62,010 nt of DNA from Euryarchaeota archaeon UBA443 (GTDB lineage: Archaea; Thermoplasmatota; Poseidoniia; Poseidoniales; Poseidoniaceae). Each line of letters starts with the position of its first letter. The first letter of the stretch is position 1. Position numbers and translations under genes: made by a program. Of this stretch, positions 7,998 through 18,167 are shown piece by piece. The DNA is taken from NCBI GenBank assembly GCA_002499195.1, contig DAKS01000051.1, positions 1 through 62,010 of the forward strand, given 5' to 3'. The notes under the pieces are model-generated. The model was not told the origin of the DNA, did not search any database, and worked only from the letters and a program-made list of their open reading frames with translations.

Positions 7998-10900
7998 TCA
8001 GGACCATTTGTCATCACCATCTTCACCATTACGTACGCGTACGAAGGCGATCAACAGTACTAGAATTGTTATCAGTATTCCAACTTGAACGATACCATTG
8101 GAAAGAGGTGATGCTTTCTTCTCGTCCTCATTCACATCTGTAGAGTCGTTTGGAGATGTTGGGTTTGGATTATTGTTATTATCAATCTCCAAATCGATTG
8201 TAACCGATATGCTGCTTTCATTCGAATTGCCAGAAGCATCAGCACTCTTCACCGTGATAATGTAATCACCGTTAGCGTAAGCCTCTGTGATAACTTCATG
8301 ATTCTTCTTTGTTGCAAATTCATCTTCATGTATTGATGTTGTTCCAATCAATACATGCTCTGTAGAACTTTCAGATGTATACCATGTGATTTTGATACGA
8401 CCATCTTCGAGAACTTCTGAATCCAAATTCAATAGTTCAGGAGGTGTTTCGTCGACAACACTGCTCGTATTGAAGTAGAGAATTACATCGTCGGTTGCAT
8501 TGGCCTGAATGAAGAGCCAATATGATGTTCCTACTTCTAAGTCAGTGAGCGTTATTGCATGGTCTGTTCCGGAAGCTGTTTCGAATCGGTTTGTCGATTC
8601 ATCCACAGGTTGCTGCCCAGAAAGAGCATATTGAATCGATGTCACGTCTGAAACCGTCGTTGACCATGTAATGACTGCACTTGAGGAGGTTACGGTTTCA
8701 ATAGAAGCTCCAAAGATTTGTTGTGGAATTTCAGGCATTTCAAAACCAGTTAATGTCGCATAGACGTGACCATCAACATCGTAAGAAGATAGCATCTCCT
8801 CTTGACCTGTTCCATCGAGAATCATGTCAATGATGTTTGGATCGTAATCGATTCCATCATCTGAAGCCGGATTGGAACCTCCTCCCAATGTCCATGTTGA
8901 AGGTGTTTCATCAACGTCTCGCCACTTTCCAGTTCCAAATCCATCTTGACTACCGATGACGATGATGTAACGGTAGTTCGGAATGTCATCTCCGATCACG
9001 TCTTTGCTAACTGTGAATGTGATAGTCTTGGCTGTAACATCGCCTGAGACTTCAATCCCTCTTGATGAAGTACTTCCAGTTTCGGATTGTACTGCAAATA
9101 CTGCTCCTGGCTCACCTGTCCCACTAATGGCGACTTCCCAAGCCCAATCATCATCGATTCGAGCATTAGCACCATCGAGCATTTCAGTTGAACCATATGT
9201 GGTCTGTCCTTGATCGACGTAGATTTGAACGATCTGATGACTGAAACCATTGCTCAAACTCCAGATATCGGTCATTTCATCCATTTCCAGTATGAATTGG
9301 GCATTCCAAGCGCTTTGTCGAATCGTCAGTTTCTTCGCATCCCATAATCCACCATTATTCGGTGTTGCAAAATCGCTGGCGAGTGGATAGATGTAGTCAC
9401 CATCTCCAGTCTCATCGCCAATAGCATCATCCAACTCGAGTAATGTAACCCATTCCTCCAAGTCAGGAAGAACGACTTCAGCAGGAGCTGGTGGAGCCAT
9501 TTCCTTGTCGACTCCATCACCATAAGCAAGTGAATCAGCCAGGGCTGCAACGACCTTGATTCGAGTAGAGTAACGAGGTGCAAGGCCGATTTCCGACCAT
9601 GGAATCACAAATTCATAGACATCTTGAACCGCACAACTTCCAAGCGATGAACTAGCGCTTAGAACCCATTGTTCTTGATCTCCGCTCTTTCCTTTAGCAG
9701 TGAAAAGATTCCATTTTGCTCTACCATCGTCCCGTAATGTGTCAAAATCGAAAGCGACCATGTACTTCGCTGGGAAACTGAGAATTTGGTTTCCGTAATA
9801 GGTACGGAAATTTGTCTCCGCTTCATTGAAATTGACCGCATTCGGTTGCATGAAGTAAAGTGCCAAATCTGGAGATTTTCCATCGAGAGACGCATTTTCA
9901 AGTTCTTCGATGGTGGTTGCATCAACTCGAACAAAGACGTTTGATGCATCATAACCGACATAGAACTCCTCGATGTTGAACGGTGCCCCTTCAACCGGAG
10001 CATCGTAACGGGCTGCACCATCCCATTCACCGGGTAATGCAATGCCATCGATCATCGGTTCGATTATCGAAGAGGCTGCAGGCGAAGGGACTGCAGGATT
10101 GGTCCATAAGTCTTGGAGATATGGTGGAAGGTCGAGATTGACTGCGCGGTAAATATTTGACAGATGTACCTTGAACAAAACGTCCCAATTCTCATCATAT
10201 CCACTGTCTTGATCAAGTCCATACCACCAGAACCAATCGCTTCCTTCGGCGATATACAACGATTCCCATGCCGCTTCAAGACCAGGGTCGTTTGGATTTT
10301 CTTCTTCAAATGCTACAAGTTGCTGACGTGCTTCAACAAGACGCTGCCATGCAAGTGATTCTTCTTCTTCTCCAGCCCAAGTCCTCAGGGTTCCATCAAT
10401 CCATGAACCAGTGCCAATCGTCTGAATTTCAGGTAGTGTTGGTTCGGATTCGAGGAATTCGGAAGGCGTGGTTGTTACGATCGTTGGATGTGTTGCGAGC
10501 CGGCCATACCACTCGGCCATGAACGGTCGTGCGTTGTCTTGATGTTGGAATTCGGACATAAACATCCAATTCTCACCATCCAAGGCTACAGTGAGAAGAT
10601 GTTCGGATGGATCTTCTCCGGCATCCAAGAGTTGTTGCCGAATATTGTCAAGATAAGCTATGAAATCGGAAACTGCAGCCTCTGGAGTCATTGTTCCATA
10701 TTGGAAAGCGATACGGTCTGAAATGACCCGATCTCGGAAAATTACAGCCACTTCACCGCCATCCTCTCCGGTCACCTTCCATGGAGTTGCTAGATTTGTT
10801 ACGTCCTCAACATCGATATAGTCTCCATTTTGGTTGGTGGATTGTTTGAGAATCTCTTCATCGGTCACCATCCATTCAATGCCAACGTCGGTAACAGGTT

Positions 10901-12470
10901 GAACCATTGCAGGTGAGACCGCTTCCTCGCTTGGCCACATGCCGGTGGGGCGGAAGCCAAGTTCGTCTTCGAATAGGTCCATTCCTGTGATAAGGTGGTT
11001 TTGAACATCCTCTGGCCAAGCTTCCTTGTTGACACGAATTCCGTCCTCCATCGTCCAACCTTCCATCATTAGCAAAGGCATGATTGGGTGATAGTATGGA
11101 GTAGTTGTCAATTCGACTTGTCCATTTGCAGCAAGTTCACTATACATTGGCAAAACATTGCCCATGTGAGCATGTTGTGCATCAAGAACGTAATTTAAAT
11201 CATTCAATTCGTAGTTTCCACCTTGCATGAACAGGTCGATTAAACCCTGATCACGATGACTCAAATTGTATGTTCCTAAGACATAATCTGGTGAGAATTG
11301 ATACAGGTACCAAAGTACTTGCAGATCGAGGAAATCCTGAGGAGGAAGTAAATCATCATCCATTATCGTTGCAGGTTTGAGGTTATGGAGTGTTGCATCA
11401 TACAACTCCTTGTAGCGTTCACTCGAGGGGTGGAGCCAACCTAGTTTCGGGTCATCTGCCGATACGTTGTAGATCCAGCCACTGTTCCAAAAGGATTGGA
11501 ATTGCATCGTATGAAGTTCAAGATCGGTTGCATTTGGATAACCTCCTGTAGCCCATGAGCGTTTTGCGATATCCGTATGGACATCGAGTGTTTCTTGCTC
11601 GTGGTAATCAACGAGTTGCTCGATGAAAGAAGGAACAAGATTGTAGGTCACTTTAGTTCCAGTATCTGCGAGAATGCCAGGGGAATCAACGTATTCTGTC
11701 ATCGCATGAACCCGCACCCAAGGCATTTCGTACATTCCTGTGAGTTTGTTCTTGTAGTATGGTTGATGCTGATGGAAGACAATCGCCAGATTGAGTGCAT
11801 CATCAACCTTACCGGCTGCTGCTGGTTGAATAACAGGGAGTTGGTTTGGAATTGTAGCATTGTTCACATTCTCAATATGCCAAGCGTGCGTGAATGTCTC
11901 TGCACCATTATTGGTCGCAGGATTTTGTTCTGGGAAGGAGGACCAAACCTTTCCTTCGTCTTGCCATTGCGCGTAAATCATCACGTCGAGTGAAGTTGGA
12001 GATCCGAGTTCAGACCATGGAAGTGCAAACTCAGTGACCATATTGTCGCTCCATCCCGCATAAAGATCAACAACATAAGCGCTCTCAACCCATGCACTTC
12101 CGTCGTAAGAGATGAGGCGAAAGTACGAATCATCTTCGAGAACAAATCCGTAATCTGCAGCGAATGGAAGCGTATGTGAGAAGCCCCAATCCTTACTCAA
12201 TACAGATCCTTGTGTAGAGGTGTTGAGATAAACAAACAAATCCGCCCCCTCAAACGTTGATCCCCAATCCGTTCCGTTCCATCCAAAATAGAGATTTGAG
12301 GAATCCCATGTTAAATGCAGATCAACGTTGGTACTTGCCATCAAACTATCAGAGTTCCAATCGGCTAAATCACCATCCACTGTAATGTTTTCAGGAGTCA
12401 TACTTGAGACAAATCCGCCCATCGTAGAAGTTATAAAAAGGAGCGATAAAATCACAGCACTTCTCCGCAT
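7998..12470 (-). CDS. Cell-surface GH57 amylopullulanase-type glycosidase, multidomain
   Basis: About 1490 residues. A signal peptide (MRRSAVILSLLF onward) is followed by a DOMON/CBM9-like domain (about 25-205) and a GH57 catalytic domain (about 225-680). HQHQPY lies near 233 and GQVELT near 450. The probable nucleophile is E515 in GMWPSEE and the acid/base D631 in ALDGEN; these motifs are closest to amylopullulanases. Next come a second CBM9-like domain, a glucodextranase C-terminal-like module (GDETGDGDYIYPL), two fibronectin-type domains, an Asn/Pro/Thr linker, one membrane helix and a short charged tail. It should face outward and cut alpha-1,4 and perhaps alpha-1,6 glucan bonds. The ATG at 12470 starts the signal peptide directly; a TTG at 12509 is less likely. 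It is divergent from malQ. Confidence 0.88.
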   Translation of the reverse strand: MRRSAVILSLLFITSTMGGFVSSMTPENITVDGDLADWNSDSLMASTNVDLHLTWDSSNLYFGWNGTDWGSTFEGADLFVYLNTSTQGSVLSKDWGFSHTLPFAADYGFVLEDDSYFRLISYDGSAWVESAYVVDLYAGWSDNMVTEFALPWSELGSPTSLDVMIYAQWQDEGKVWSSFPEQNPATNNGAETFTHAWHIENVNNATIPNQLPVIQPAAAGKVDDALNLAIVFHQHQPYYKNKLTGMYEMPWVRVHAMTEYVDSPGILADTGTKVTYNLVPSFIEQLVDYHEQETLDVHTDIAKRSWATGGYPNATDLELHTMQFQSFWNSGWIYNVSADDPKLGWLHPSSERYKELYDATLHNLKPATIMDDDLLPPQDFLDLQVLWYLYQFSPDYVLGTYNLSHRDQGLIDLFMQGGNYELNDLNYVLDAQHAHMGNVLPMYSELAANGQVELTTTPYYHPIMPLLMMEGWTMEDGIRVNKEAWPEDVQNHLITGMDLFEDELGFRPTGMWPSEEAVSPAMVQPVTDVGIEWMVTDEEILKQSTNQNGDYIDVEDVTNLATPWKVTGEDGGEVAVIFRDRVISDRIAFQYGTMTPEAAVSDFIAYLDNIRQQLLDAGEDPSEHLLTVALDGENWMFMSEFQHQDNARPFMAEWYGRLATHPTIVTTTPSEFLESEPTLPEIQTIGTGSWIDGTLRTWAGEEEESLAWQRLVEARQQLVAFEEENPNDPGLEAAWESLYIAEGSDWFWWYGLDQDSGYDENWDVLFKVHLSNIYRAVNLDLPPYLQDLWTNPAVPSPAASSIIEPMIDGIALPGEWDGAARYDAPVEGAPFNIEEFYVGYDASNVFVRVDATTIEELENASLDGKSPDLALYFMQPNAVNFNEAETNFRTYYGNQILSFPAKYMVAFDFDTLRDDGRAKWNLFTAKGKSGDQEQWVLSASSSLGSCAVQDVYEFVIPWSEIGLAPRYSTRIKVVAALADSLAYGDGVDKEMAPPAPAEVVLPDLEEWVTLLELDDAIGDETGDGDYIYPLASDFATPNNGGLWDAKKLTIRQSAWNAQFILEMDEMTDIWSLSNGFSHQIVQIYVDQGQTTYGSTEMLDGANARIDDDWAWEVAISGTGEPGAVFAVQSETGSTSSRGIEVSGDVTAKTITFTVSKDVIGDDIPNYRYIIVIGSQDGFGTGKWRDVDETPSTWTLGGGSNPASDDGIDYDPNIIDMILDGTGQEEMLSSYDVDGHVYATLTGFEMPEIPQQIFGASIETVTSSSAVITWSTTVSDVTSIQYALSGQQPVDESTNRFETASGTDHAITLTDLEVGTSYWLFIQANATDDVILYFNTSSVVDETPPELLNLDSEVLEDGRIKITWYTSESSTEHVLIGTTSIHEDEFATKKNHEVITEAYANGDYIITVKSADASGNSNESSISVTIDLEIDNNNNPNPTSPNDSTDVNEDEKKASPLSNGIVQVGILITILVLLIAFVRVRNGEDGDDKWS

Positions 12471-12472
12471 GG

Positions 12473-12485
12473 CTCTACCGTAGAG
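12473..12485. promoter_or_regulatory. Palindrome in GH57-malQ divergent promoter
   Basis: CTCTAC-C-GTAGAG is a perfect 6-bp inverted repeat around one base. It sits directly before the GH57 ATG and 31-44 bases before the malQ ATG, flanking the shared TATA region. A regulator operator is a reasonable inference; no regulator gene is adjacent. Confidence 0.4.
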
Positions 12486-12487
12486 AT

Positions 12488-12497
12488 GATAATTTGA
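12488..12497. promoter_or_regulatory. Shared TATA-like element for malQ and GH57 gene
   Basis: GATAATTTGA lies about 26 bases before the malQ ATG and, read on the other strand, about 22 bases before the GH57 ATG. Both distances fit archaeal promoters with very short or no leaders. Only 46 bases separate the two starts, so one AT-rich element probably serves both directions. Confidence 0.4.
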
Positions 12498-12516
12498 AAG
12501 GCTTTGCAAGAAAATA

Positions 12517-13770
12517 ATGGAGTCAAAACATGAAAGTGGGATCCTTTGTCATGTGACCTCTCTACCCAATCAGAAGTTATCCGATGGTTACCGATTCATC
12601 GACTGGCTTAATCAACACGGCTTTGCTTATTGGCAACTACTACCGCTAACTCCTCCAGACAAATATCGCTCACCATATGCTTCTCCCTCGGCTTTTGCTG
12701 GATGGGATCAATTGACAGAATCTAAACAGGTTCATTCAATACGAGAAGATGAATATTGGCTTCGTGATTGGGCATTATTTTGTGCCATCAAAGAAGATCA
12801 AGGCGGTAAGCCATGGTACGAATGGCCCGAGCCACTTAAGAATCGGGAACAACAGGCAATGGAACATTTTCAAGATAAACTTGAACCGTATGTTCAACAA
12901 CAACAAACCTTCGAGGCGGAGTGGCAAAAATTGAGACAATATGCCGCTAATAAAGGTGTAAAAATCATTGGTGATGTTCCAATATTCATTGCTCATGATT
13001 CCGCTGATGTTTGGGCTCATCAAGAATTATTCCAGCTTGATGAAAATGGATATCCGACCTACATTGCAGGCGTACCTCCTGATTATTTCAGTGAAACAGG
13101 GCAGGTCTGGGAAACCGTACTTTACGATTGGGAAGCCCATCGAAGTCAGAAATGGAAATGGTGGGAAGAACGAATGATGCGTATGTTCCGGATGTACGAT
13201 GTTGTCCGTATCGATCATTTTCGAGGTTTTCATTCCAATTGGGCGATTCCTTATCCGGAGGAACACGCTAGAAATGGACATTGGCAAGTTGGTCCACAAG
13301 ACGATTTGTTCGATCATCTGATGACACTAGTGTCCAGTTCAGAACAAATTATTGCAGAAGATTTGGGAATTATTCCTCATGAAGTTATCGAGTTTAGAAT
13401 GCGCCATAAATTACGCGGAATGGGTGTTCTTCAATTCGGTTTTTCGGGTGATATCAAGACCAATCCTCATCATCCCAATAACATCACAAGAGACCAGGTT
13501 GTTTACACTGGAACACACGATAACAATACTGCCTTGGGTTGGTTCGAATCAGCATCCAAAGAAGAAATTGAACAAGTCCTATCTCTTTCTACTACTGGTG
13601 AAAGCATCTCTGAGACTATGATTCGACTGGCCCAAAATTCACGTTCACCAATCTCGATTATTCCTCTCCAAGACTACCTTGGTTTGGGTGATGAGGCTCG
13701 TATGAACATCCCCGGGCAAAAGGGCGAAAATTGGGCATGGAAATTTACTTGGCAGGACCTTGACAGGTGA
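12517..13770 (+). CDS. malQ: 4-alpha-glucanotransferase (amylomaltase, GH77)
   Basis: Cytoplasmic disproportionating enzyme that transfers maltodextrin segments and releases glucose. SPYASPSAFAG near the N-terminus is the GH77 signature. The nucleophile Asp is in VRIDHFRG, the acid/base Glu in AEDLG, and the third acid in GTHDNNT. At 417 residues it is compact beside the usual ~500, but all catalytic motifs are present. There is no signal peptide. It is divergent from the GH57 gene and 45 bases ahead of the phosphorylase. Confidence 0.93.
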   Translation: MESKHESGILCHVTSLPNQKLSDGYRFIDWLNQHGFAYWQLLPLTPPDKYRSPYASPSAFAGWDQLTESKQVHSIREDEYWLRDWALFCAIKEDQGGKPWYEWPEPLKNREQQAMEHFQDKLEPYVQQQQTFEAEWQKLRQYAANKGVKIIGDVPIFIAHDSADVWAHQELFQLDENGYPTYIAGVPPDYFSETGQVWETVLYDWEAHRSQKWKWWEERMMRMFRMYDVVRIDHFRGFHSNWAIPYPEEHARNGHWQVGPQDDLFDHLMTLVSSSEQIIAEDLGIIPHEVIEFRMRHKLRGMGVLQFGFSGDIKTNPHHPNNITRDQVVYTGTHDNNTALGWFESASKEEIEQVLSLSTTGESISETMIRLAQNSRSPISIIPLQDYLGLGDEARMNIPGQKGENWAWKFTWQDLDR

Positions 13771-13815
13771 CTTGCGATACGTATAACTCATAACCTGATT
13801 AGATGAGCAAAGGGT

Positions 13816-15465
13816 ATGCCTGTGGTGGGGTATTTTACGGCCGAGATTGGCCTTTGGTCAGAACTTCATACGTATTCAGGCGGTTTGGGAGTCTTAGCCG
13901 GTGACCACGTAAAATCAGCTGCTGACGCTGGTATTCCACTCGTTGGTATCACGCTGCTCTACCACCAAGGCTATGCGCGTCAACACATCGATTACGATGG
14001 TATTCAAACAGAAACATTCCCTGAGTTTGATCCAAGCGAATATCTATCCAAAACCGATATTGTCATCACTTTACAACTTGATGGTAAAACACTTATCGCA
14101 TATATTTGGAAGGCAGACATCATCGGTCAATCAGGCCATATCGTTCCTGTATATTTCATTGATACACGTCATCCCGCAAATTCACCTGAACATCAAGCAC
14201 TCTCATCACGACTTTACGGCGGAGATGATGATGTACGTATTCGTCAAGAATACGTACTTGGAGTAGGTGGAGTTCAATTGTTTGATCATCTCGATGAAGA
14301 ACTTAGTGGACTACACTTGAACGAAGGACACTGTACATTCGCTATGCTCGAACTCTTGAGTCGTGGTTGGAGTCGTGAAGTTCTTGCACAGCGTAGTCTC
14401 TTCACGACTCATACGCCCGTACCTGCTGGCCATGACCGCTTTGAATGGTCATTGGTCGAAGATGTAATTAGAGACCTGTTACCTAATGATGCCAAACAAT
14501 TGGTGCAGAATGCTGGTGATTCAGAGAACGGTGCTCGATGTTCAATGTCTCACCTTGCCGTAGCTCTTTCAACATCGGTAAACGCTGTTTCCAAATTGAA
14601 TGCAGATGTTGCCATGACAATGTTTGACGATCAAATCATTCAACCGATTACCAACGGCGTTCATCACATTACGTGGACTTCGCCTGTGATGACATCACTT
14701 TACGACAAACATTTGAACGGATGGAGATCTCAACCCAGTTCTATTGCACATGCAAGCACCTTACCGACAGATGATTTGCTTATTGCACGCTCGGCAGCAC
14801 GCAAAGAACTTCGAGAATACGTTCGTTCAAACACTGGTGTTGAACTCTCAGCAGATCGACTTACAATCGGATTTGCTCGACGATTTGCAACCTATAAGAG
14901 AGCAAATCTAGTGTTCAAGGATTTGCAACGTCTTCGAAGTATCGGTGCTGGAAAGATTCAGTTTGTATTCTCAGGAAAAGCTCACCCAAGAGACAAGGGC
15001 GGTAAACAACTCATTCGCGATATCTTCGAATCAGCAGGACAAATCGCCGATGAAATTCCGGTAGCATTCATTGAGAATTATAATATGAAAACAGGTTTGA
15101 TGATGACCAGTGGTGTCGATATATGGCTCAATAATCCAATCCGTCCGATGGAAGCATCGGGAACATCGGGAATGAAAGCAGCGATGAATGGAGTCCCGAA
15201 TTGTTCAATCCTCGATGGCTGGTGGCCAGAGGCTTGTATTCACGGCGTTAATGGATGGGCGATTGGTAATGCTGAAGACAATCGTGATGATGGCCGAGAT
15301 GCGAACAACATCTACAATGTCTTGGAACACGATGTCCTCCCTCTATGGGAAGGAGATGATGATGCATGGGCAGAGATGATGAAGGCCAGTATCGCTGTAT
15401 CATCTGGATTTACTGGTCATCGTATGATTCAAGATTATCTCGAATTCTACAACCAATTTTCATGA
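13816..15465 (+). CDS. glgP: Alpha-glucan phosphorylase, short form (GT35)
   Basis: Releases glucose-1-phosphate from alpha-1,4-glucans using phosphate. The N-terminus (VGYFTAEIGL, then YSGGLGVLAGDH) and LNEGHCTF are typical of the short archaeal/Thermotoga-type enzymes of ~550 aa. The PLP Lys is in EASGTSGMKAAMNG, with ATYKRANL upstream. AAAGGG precedes the ATG at 13816, and GTATAACT (13781-13788) may provide its own promoter. Its 3' end overlaps the convergent amylase gene by 19 bases. Together with MalQ it forms the intracellular half of the locus. Confidence 0.93.
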   Translation: MPVVGYFTAEIGLWSELHTYSGGLGVLAGDHVKSAADAGIPLVGITLLYHQGYARQHIDYDGIQTETFPEFDPSEYLSKTDIVITLQLDGKTLIAYIWKADIIGQSGHIVPVYFIDTRHPANSPEHQALSSRLYGGDDDVRIRQEYVLGVGGVQLFDHLDEELSGLHLNEGHCTFAMLELLSRGWSREVLAQRSLFTTHTPVPAGHDRFEWSLVEDVIRDLLPNDAKQLVQNAGDSENGARCSMSHLAVALSTSVNAVSKLNADVAMTMFDDQIIQPITNGVHHITWTSPVMTSLYDKHLNGWRSQPSSIAHASTLPTDDLLIARSAARKELREYVRSNTGVELSADRLTIGFARRFATYKRANLVFKDLQRLRSIGAGKIQFVFSGKAHPRDKGGKQLIRDIFESAGQIADEIPVAFIENYNMKTGLMMTSGVDIWLNNPIRPMEASGTSGMKAAMNGVPNCSILDGWWPEACIHGVNGWAIGNAEDNRDDGRDANNIYNVLEHDVLPLWEGDDDAWAEMMKASIAVSSGFTGHRMIQDYLEFYNQFS

Positions 15466-18167
15466 TCGTTCAAATCAGGATTGAAGACTTCTTCATCTGT
15501 TGCTTTACTCCTCGAGAAGATTAGTATTAGCACTACGATGACGATACCTCCAATCAGCAATGATTGTGTCAATTGAACTGTGGATGACTTTGTATCACTG
15601 CCCTCGGCCTCATCACAAGCCGAACAAGCAGGAGTAGGACATGGTTCATCGATACTGACCTCGAATGTATCCCCACAGCATCCTTCACAAGTTTTCATTT
15701 CCCCTGAAGTCGATTGATTCCCATCCGTTTCATTGTTTGGATCAGGATTTTGTGTTTCATTGTTCGTGTTTGTTTGATTTGTCGTGTTATTGGATTCATT
15801 TTGCTGGTTGTCATCCTCTTCATACTCGCAATCACCATCATCGATGGTAGCATCTGAGTCATAATTCAATGCGAGCGAGTCCATACAACCTGGGACATCG
15901 ATCACAGGATAGGTACAACTCCCATCATCTTCGGTAGCATCAACGTTGTAATTTGTTGCCGATGAATCTGTACAACCAGTAACTGGTTCAACTGGATAGG
16001 TACAGGAACCATCGTCTTCTGTTGCACTCGAATCATAATTGATTGCCGATTCATCAGTACATCCATACACTGGACTTACGATATCATCCACATCGAGTTC
16101 TACAACCGTCACCGAATGTGCACCAATTGTAAGCGTTCCATTTTGCAGTGATGAGGAACCAAATCTAACAACATCGTTGCCAGCAAATCCGGATACTGTA
16201 GTTGGAGCACCTCGATTAAGAACGACCGACATAACTTGATCATCATGCGTCATGTTGTAGACAAGAAGGTTCGCCATTGCTAATCTTGTACTGTATTCTC
16301 CGCGCTGTAATGCAATGGAATTGGAACGTAATTTCCCGAGTTCGGAAATGTTCTCGAACAGTTCGGTCTCCATCGAACTCCACGAACTTTCATTACGATA
16401 CATGTGTCGATTATCTGGGTCTGCGCCTCCATATTCGCCGTACTCATCACCATAGTAGAGCAAGGGGGCACCGGGTGTTGTCAACAACCAACCATAGGCC
16501 TGCATAGCGGCATTGTAAGCCGATACATCTCCTGGTTGACCCGGTAGGCCATCCTCTGACCATTGATTGAAAGCATCGTTAGTTCCTGTATCTGCTCGAC
16601 TTGTTAATCGAGGTACATCATGACTACCAACATAAGGGACCATTATCGAACCGTCAACGTATTGATCTTGACTTCGATTGGTCCAATAGTCTAGATGCTG
16701 ATAATTTTCATTGCCTGAGACGAAGACATTGTCGACAACTGCATGATACAATACGAAGTCAGCTTGACCATCCAATCCATCCAGGCCCATGTAGGAATTA
16801 ATCGCTCCATATTGCTCTTGATTATCCTGAAGTGAGTGTCCTGCCCATCCCATCGCAGTCTCGCCCTTGAGATAGTAATCCGTACCGACGGTTTCGAATC
16901 GTTCATTCACTTGAGCAACCATATTTCGTGTTGCTATATCTTCAACATGCTTGACCGCATCGATGCGAAGACCATCAAGGTCATAGGTTTCAAGCCACCA
17001 CAAAGCATCATCAATGAATTGCTCAGAAGCATTACGAACCTTCCAATTGACATCAGGCATATAGGAAGTGAATTGGCAATCTAGGCGATGCTCGGTCCAA
17101 TCACAATTCGAGGTTCCACAGATACAACCTGCATTGAACCATTCAGGATTTTCTTCATGATAGGTATGTTGTTCATGAACGTGGTTAACAACAAAATCCA
17201 TCATAACACGGATGTCTCGATCGTGAGCAGCCTCAACCAATGCATGGAGTTCATCAGCAGTACCAAGTTTCGGTTCAATACCTCGAGGCTCGGTTGGCCA
17301 ATAACCATGGAAAGCAGAAACATCGTGAACTCCATCCGCTGCCTTACCTGTCCCTTCAGCTGCCGTATTAAATGGAGAAAGCCATAGTGCTCCAACACCT
17401 AATTCCTCAAAGTAACCGGATTCGATCATCTGCGTTACACCTGCGAAATCTCCACCTTGCCAGTCCGCACCCTGTGCTGCTCCTGTTAGTGTTTCATCGT
17501 TTGACGTATTTCCGTTGACAAATCGGTCTGTCATAACCATGTAAATCAACGCGTCTTGCCATTCAAAATCTGAACTTGCACCGGTCCAAAAAGGGATAAG
17601 AAGATCGTAAGCAGGATTTCCTTCAACATCAAATCCATCGATTTTGAAAGTATGCTTACCATCCTCTAGACCACTCACATCATACGTCCAAGTGAGATAT
17701 TGAGAATCCCAAACAGCACCGCTTAGATTCGAAGGAACTCCATCGAATGCTGCTCCCGATGAACCTGGATGATATGTAACGACCAACGATTGTGATACAA
17801 GTTCAGCACTGAACTGTGGACGTGTATGATCACGAACACGAACAAGAGAATTCTCTATTCCTCCACAATAGGAACGCTCAGGATTTGTTGGATCGAATAC
17901 ATATTGCCCATCAACGATGAATTTGTAGCAATATAGGCCTTCTTCCAACTCAATTTCTCCAGTCCAAATACCGTTTTGTTCAACCATCGGAACCGGTTCA
18001 CTCCAGTTCCATTCACCAACTACCGAGACCTCGGTTGCAAACCCCTTGAACGAGAAGGAAGTCATGGCTGATGGTGCAGGGGATGTCGCCTCAACTTCGT
18101 TAGAAGTGAGAGGAGAAAAGACTACTAGGAGCATGAGCAGAATGAGAAATCGTGCAATTAATTTCAT
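15447..18167 (-). CDS. Cell-surface alpha-amylase (GH13) with C-terminal repeats and membrane anchor
   Basis: 906 residues. A signal peptide (1-28) precedes a CBM48/CBM20-like starch-binding beta-domain (about 35-112) and an Ig-like region (about 115-195). The GH13 barrel has DFVVNH (324-329), nucleophile D403 in GLRIDAVKH, acid/base E435 in KGETA, and D517 in VGSHD. After the barrel come three 24-residue GC-T/M-D repeats, an Asn/Thr-rich linker, a Cys-rich patch, one membrane helix and a charged tail. It should cut starch at the cell surface, supplying the ABC importer. Its ATG overlaps the ATPase stop by four bases, so it belongs to the importer operon. Confidence 0.92.
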   Translation of the reverse strand: MKLIARFLILLMLLVVFSPLTSNEVEATSPAPSAMTSFSFKGFATEVSVVGEWNWSEPVPMVEQNGIWTGEIELEEGLYCYKFIVDGQYVFDPTNPERSYCGGIENSLVRVRDHTRPQFSAELVSQSLVVTYHPGSSGAAFDGVPSNLSGAVWDSQYLTWTYDVSGLEDGKHTFKIDGFDVEGNPAYDLLIPFWTGASSDFEWQDALIYMVMTDRFVNGNTSNDETLTGAAQGADWQGGDFAGVTQMIESGYFEELGVGALWLSPFNTAAEGTGKAADGVHDVSAFHGYWPTEPRGIEPKLGTADELHALVEAAHDRDIRVMMDFVVNHVHEQHTYHEENPEWFNAGCICGTSNCDWTEHRLDCQFTSYMPDVNWKVRNASEQFIDDALWWLETYDLDGLRIDAVKHVEDIATRNMVAQVNERFETVGTDYYLKGETAMGWAGHSLQDNQEQYGAINSYMGLDGLDGQADFVLYHAVVDNVFVSGNENYQHLDYWTNRSQDQYVDGSIMVPYVGSHDVPRLTSRADTGTNDAFNQWSEDGLPGQPGDVSAYNAAMQAYGWLLTTPGAPLLYYGDEYGEYGGADPDNRHMYRNESSWSSMETELFENISELGKLRSNSIALQRGEYSTRLAMANLLVYNMTHDDQVMSVVLNRGAPTTVSGFAGNDVVRFGSSSLQNGTLTIGAHSVTVVELDVDDIVSPVYGCTDESAINYDSSATEDDGSCTYPVEPVTGCTDSSATNYNVDATEDDGSCTYPVIDVPGCMDSLALNYDSDATIDDGDCEYEEDDNQQNESNNTTNQTNTNNETQNPDPNNETDGNQSTSGEMKTCEGCCGDTFEVSIDEPCPTPACSACDEAEGSDTKSSTVQLTQSLLIGGIVIVVLILIFSRSKATDEEVFNPDLNDHENWL
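15819..16064 (-). repeat. Three 72-bp coding repeats (GC-D/SC type)
   Basis: In-frame copies at 15993-16064, 15906-15977 and 15819-15890, each 24 codons with the pattern GC(T/M)D...NY...AT.DDG.C. Paired Cys and acidic residues suggest small disulfide- or metal-stabilised modules. From general knowledge, similar repeats occur widely in secreted proteins of marine bacteria and uncultured archaea. Confidence 0.8.

Noticed and set aside
15819..16064. CRISPR-like repeats
   Set aside because: The three repeats are in frame, adjacent, diverged at third positions and part of the amylase; there are no unique spacers of constant length.
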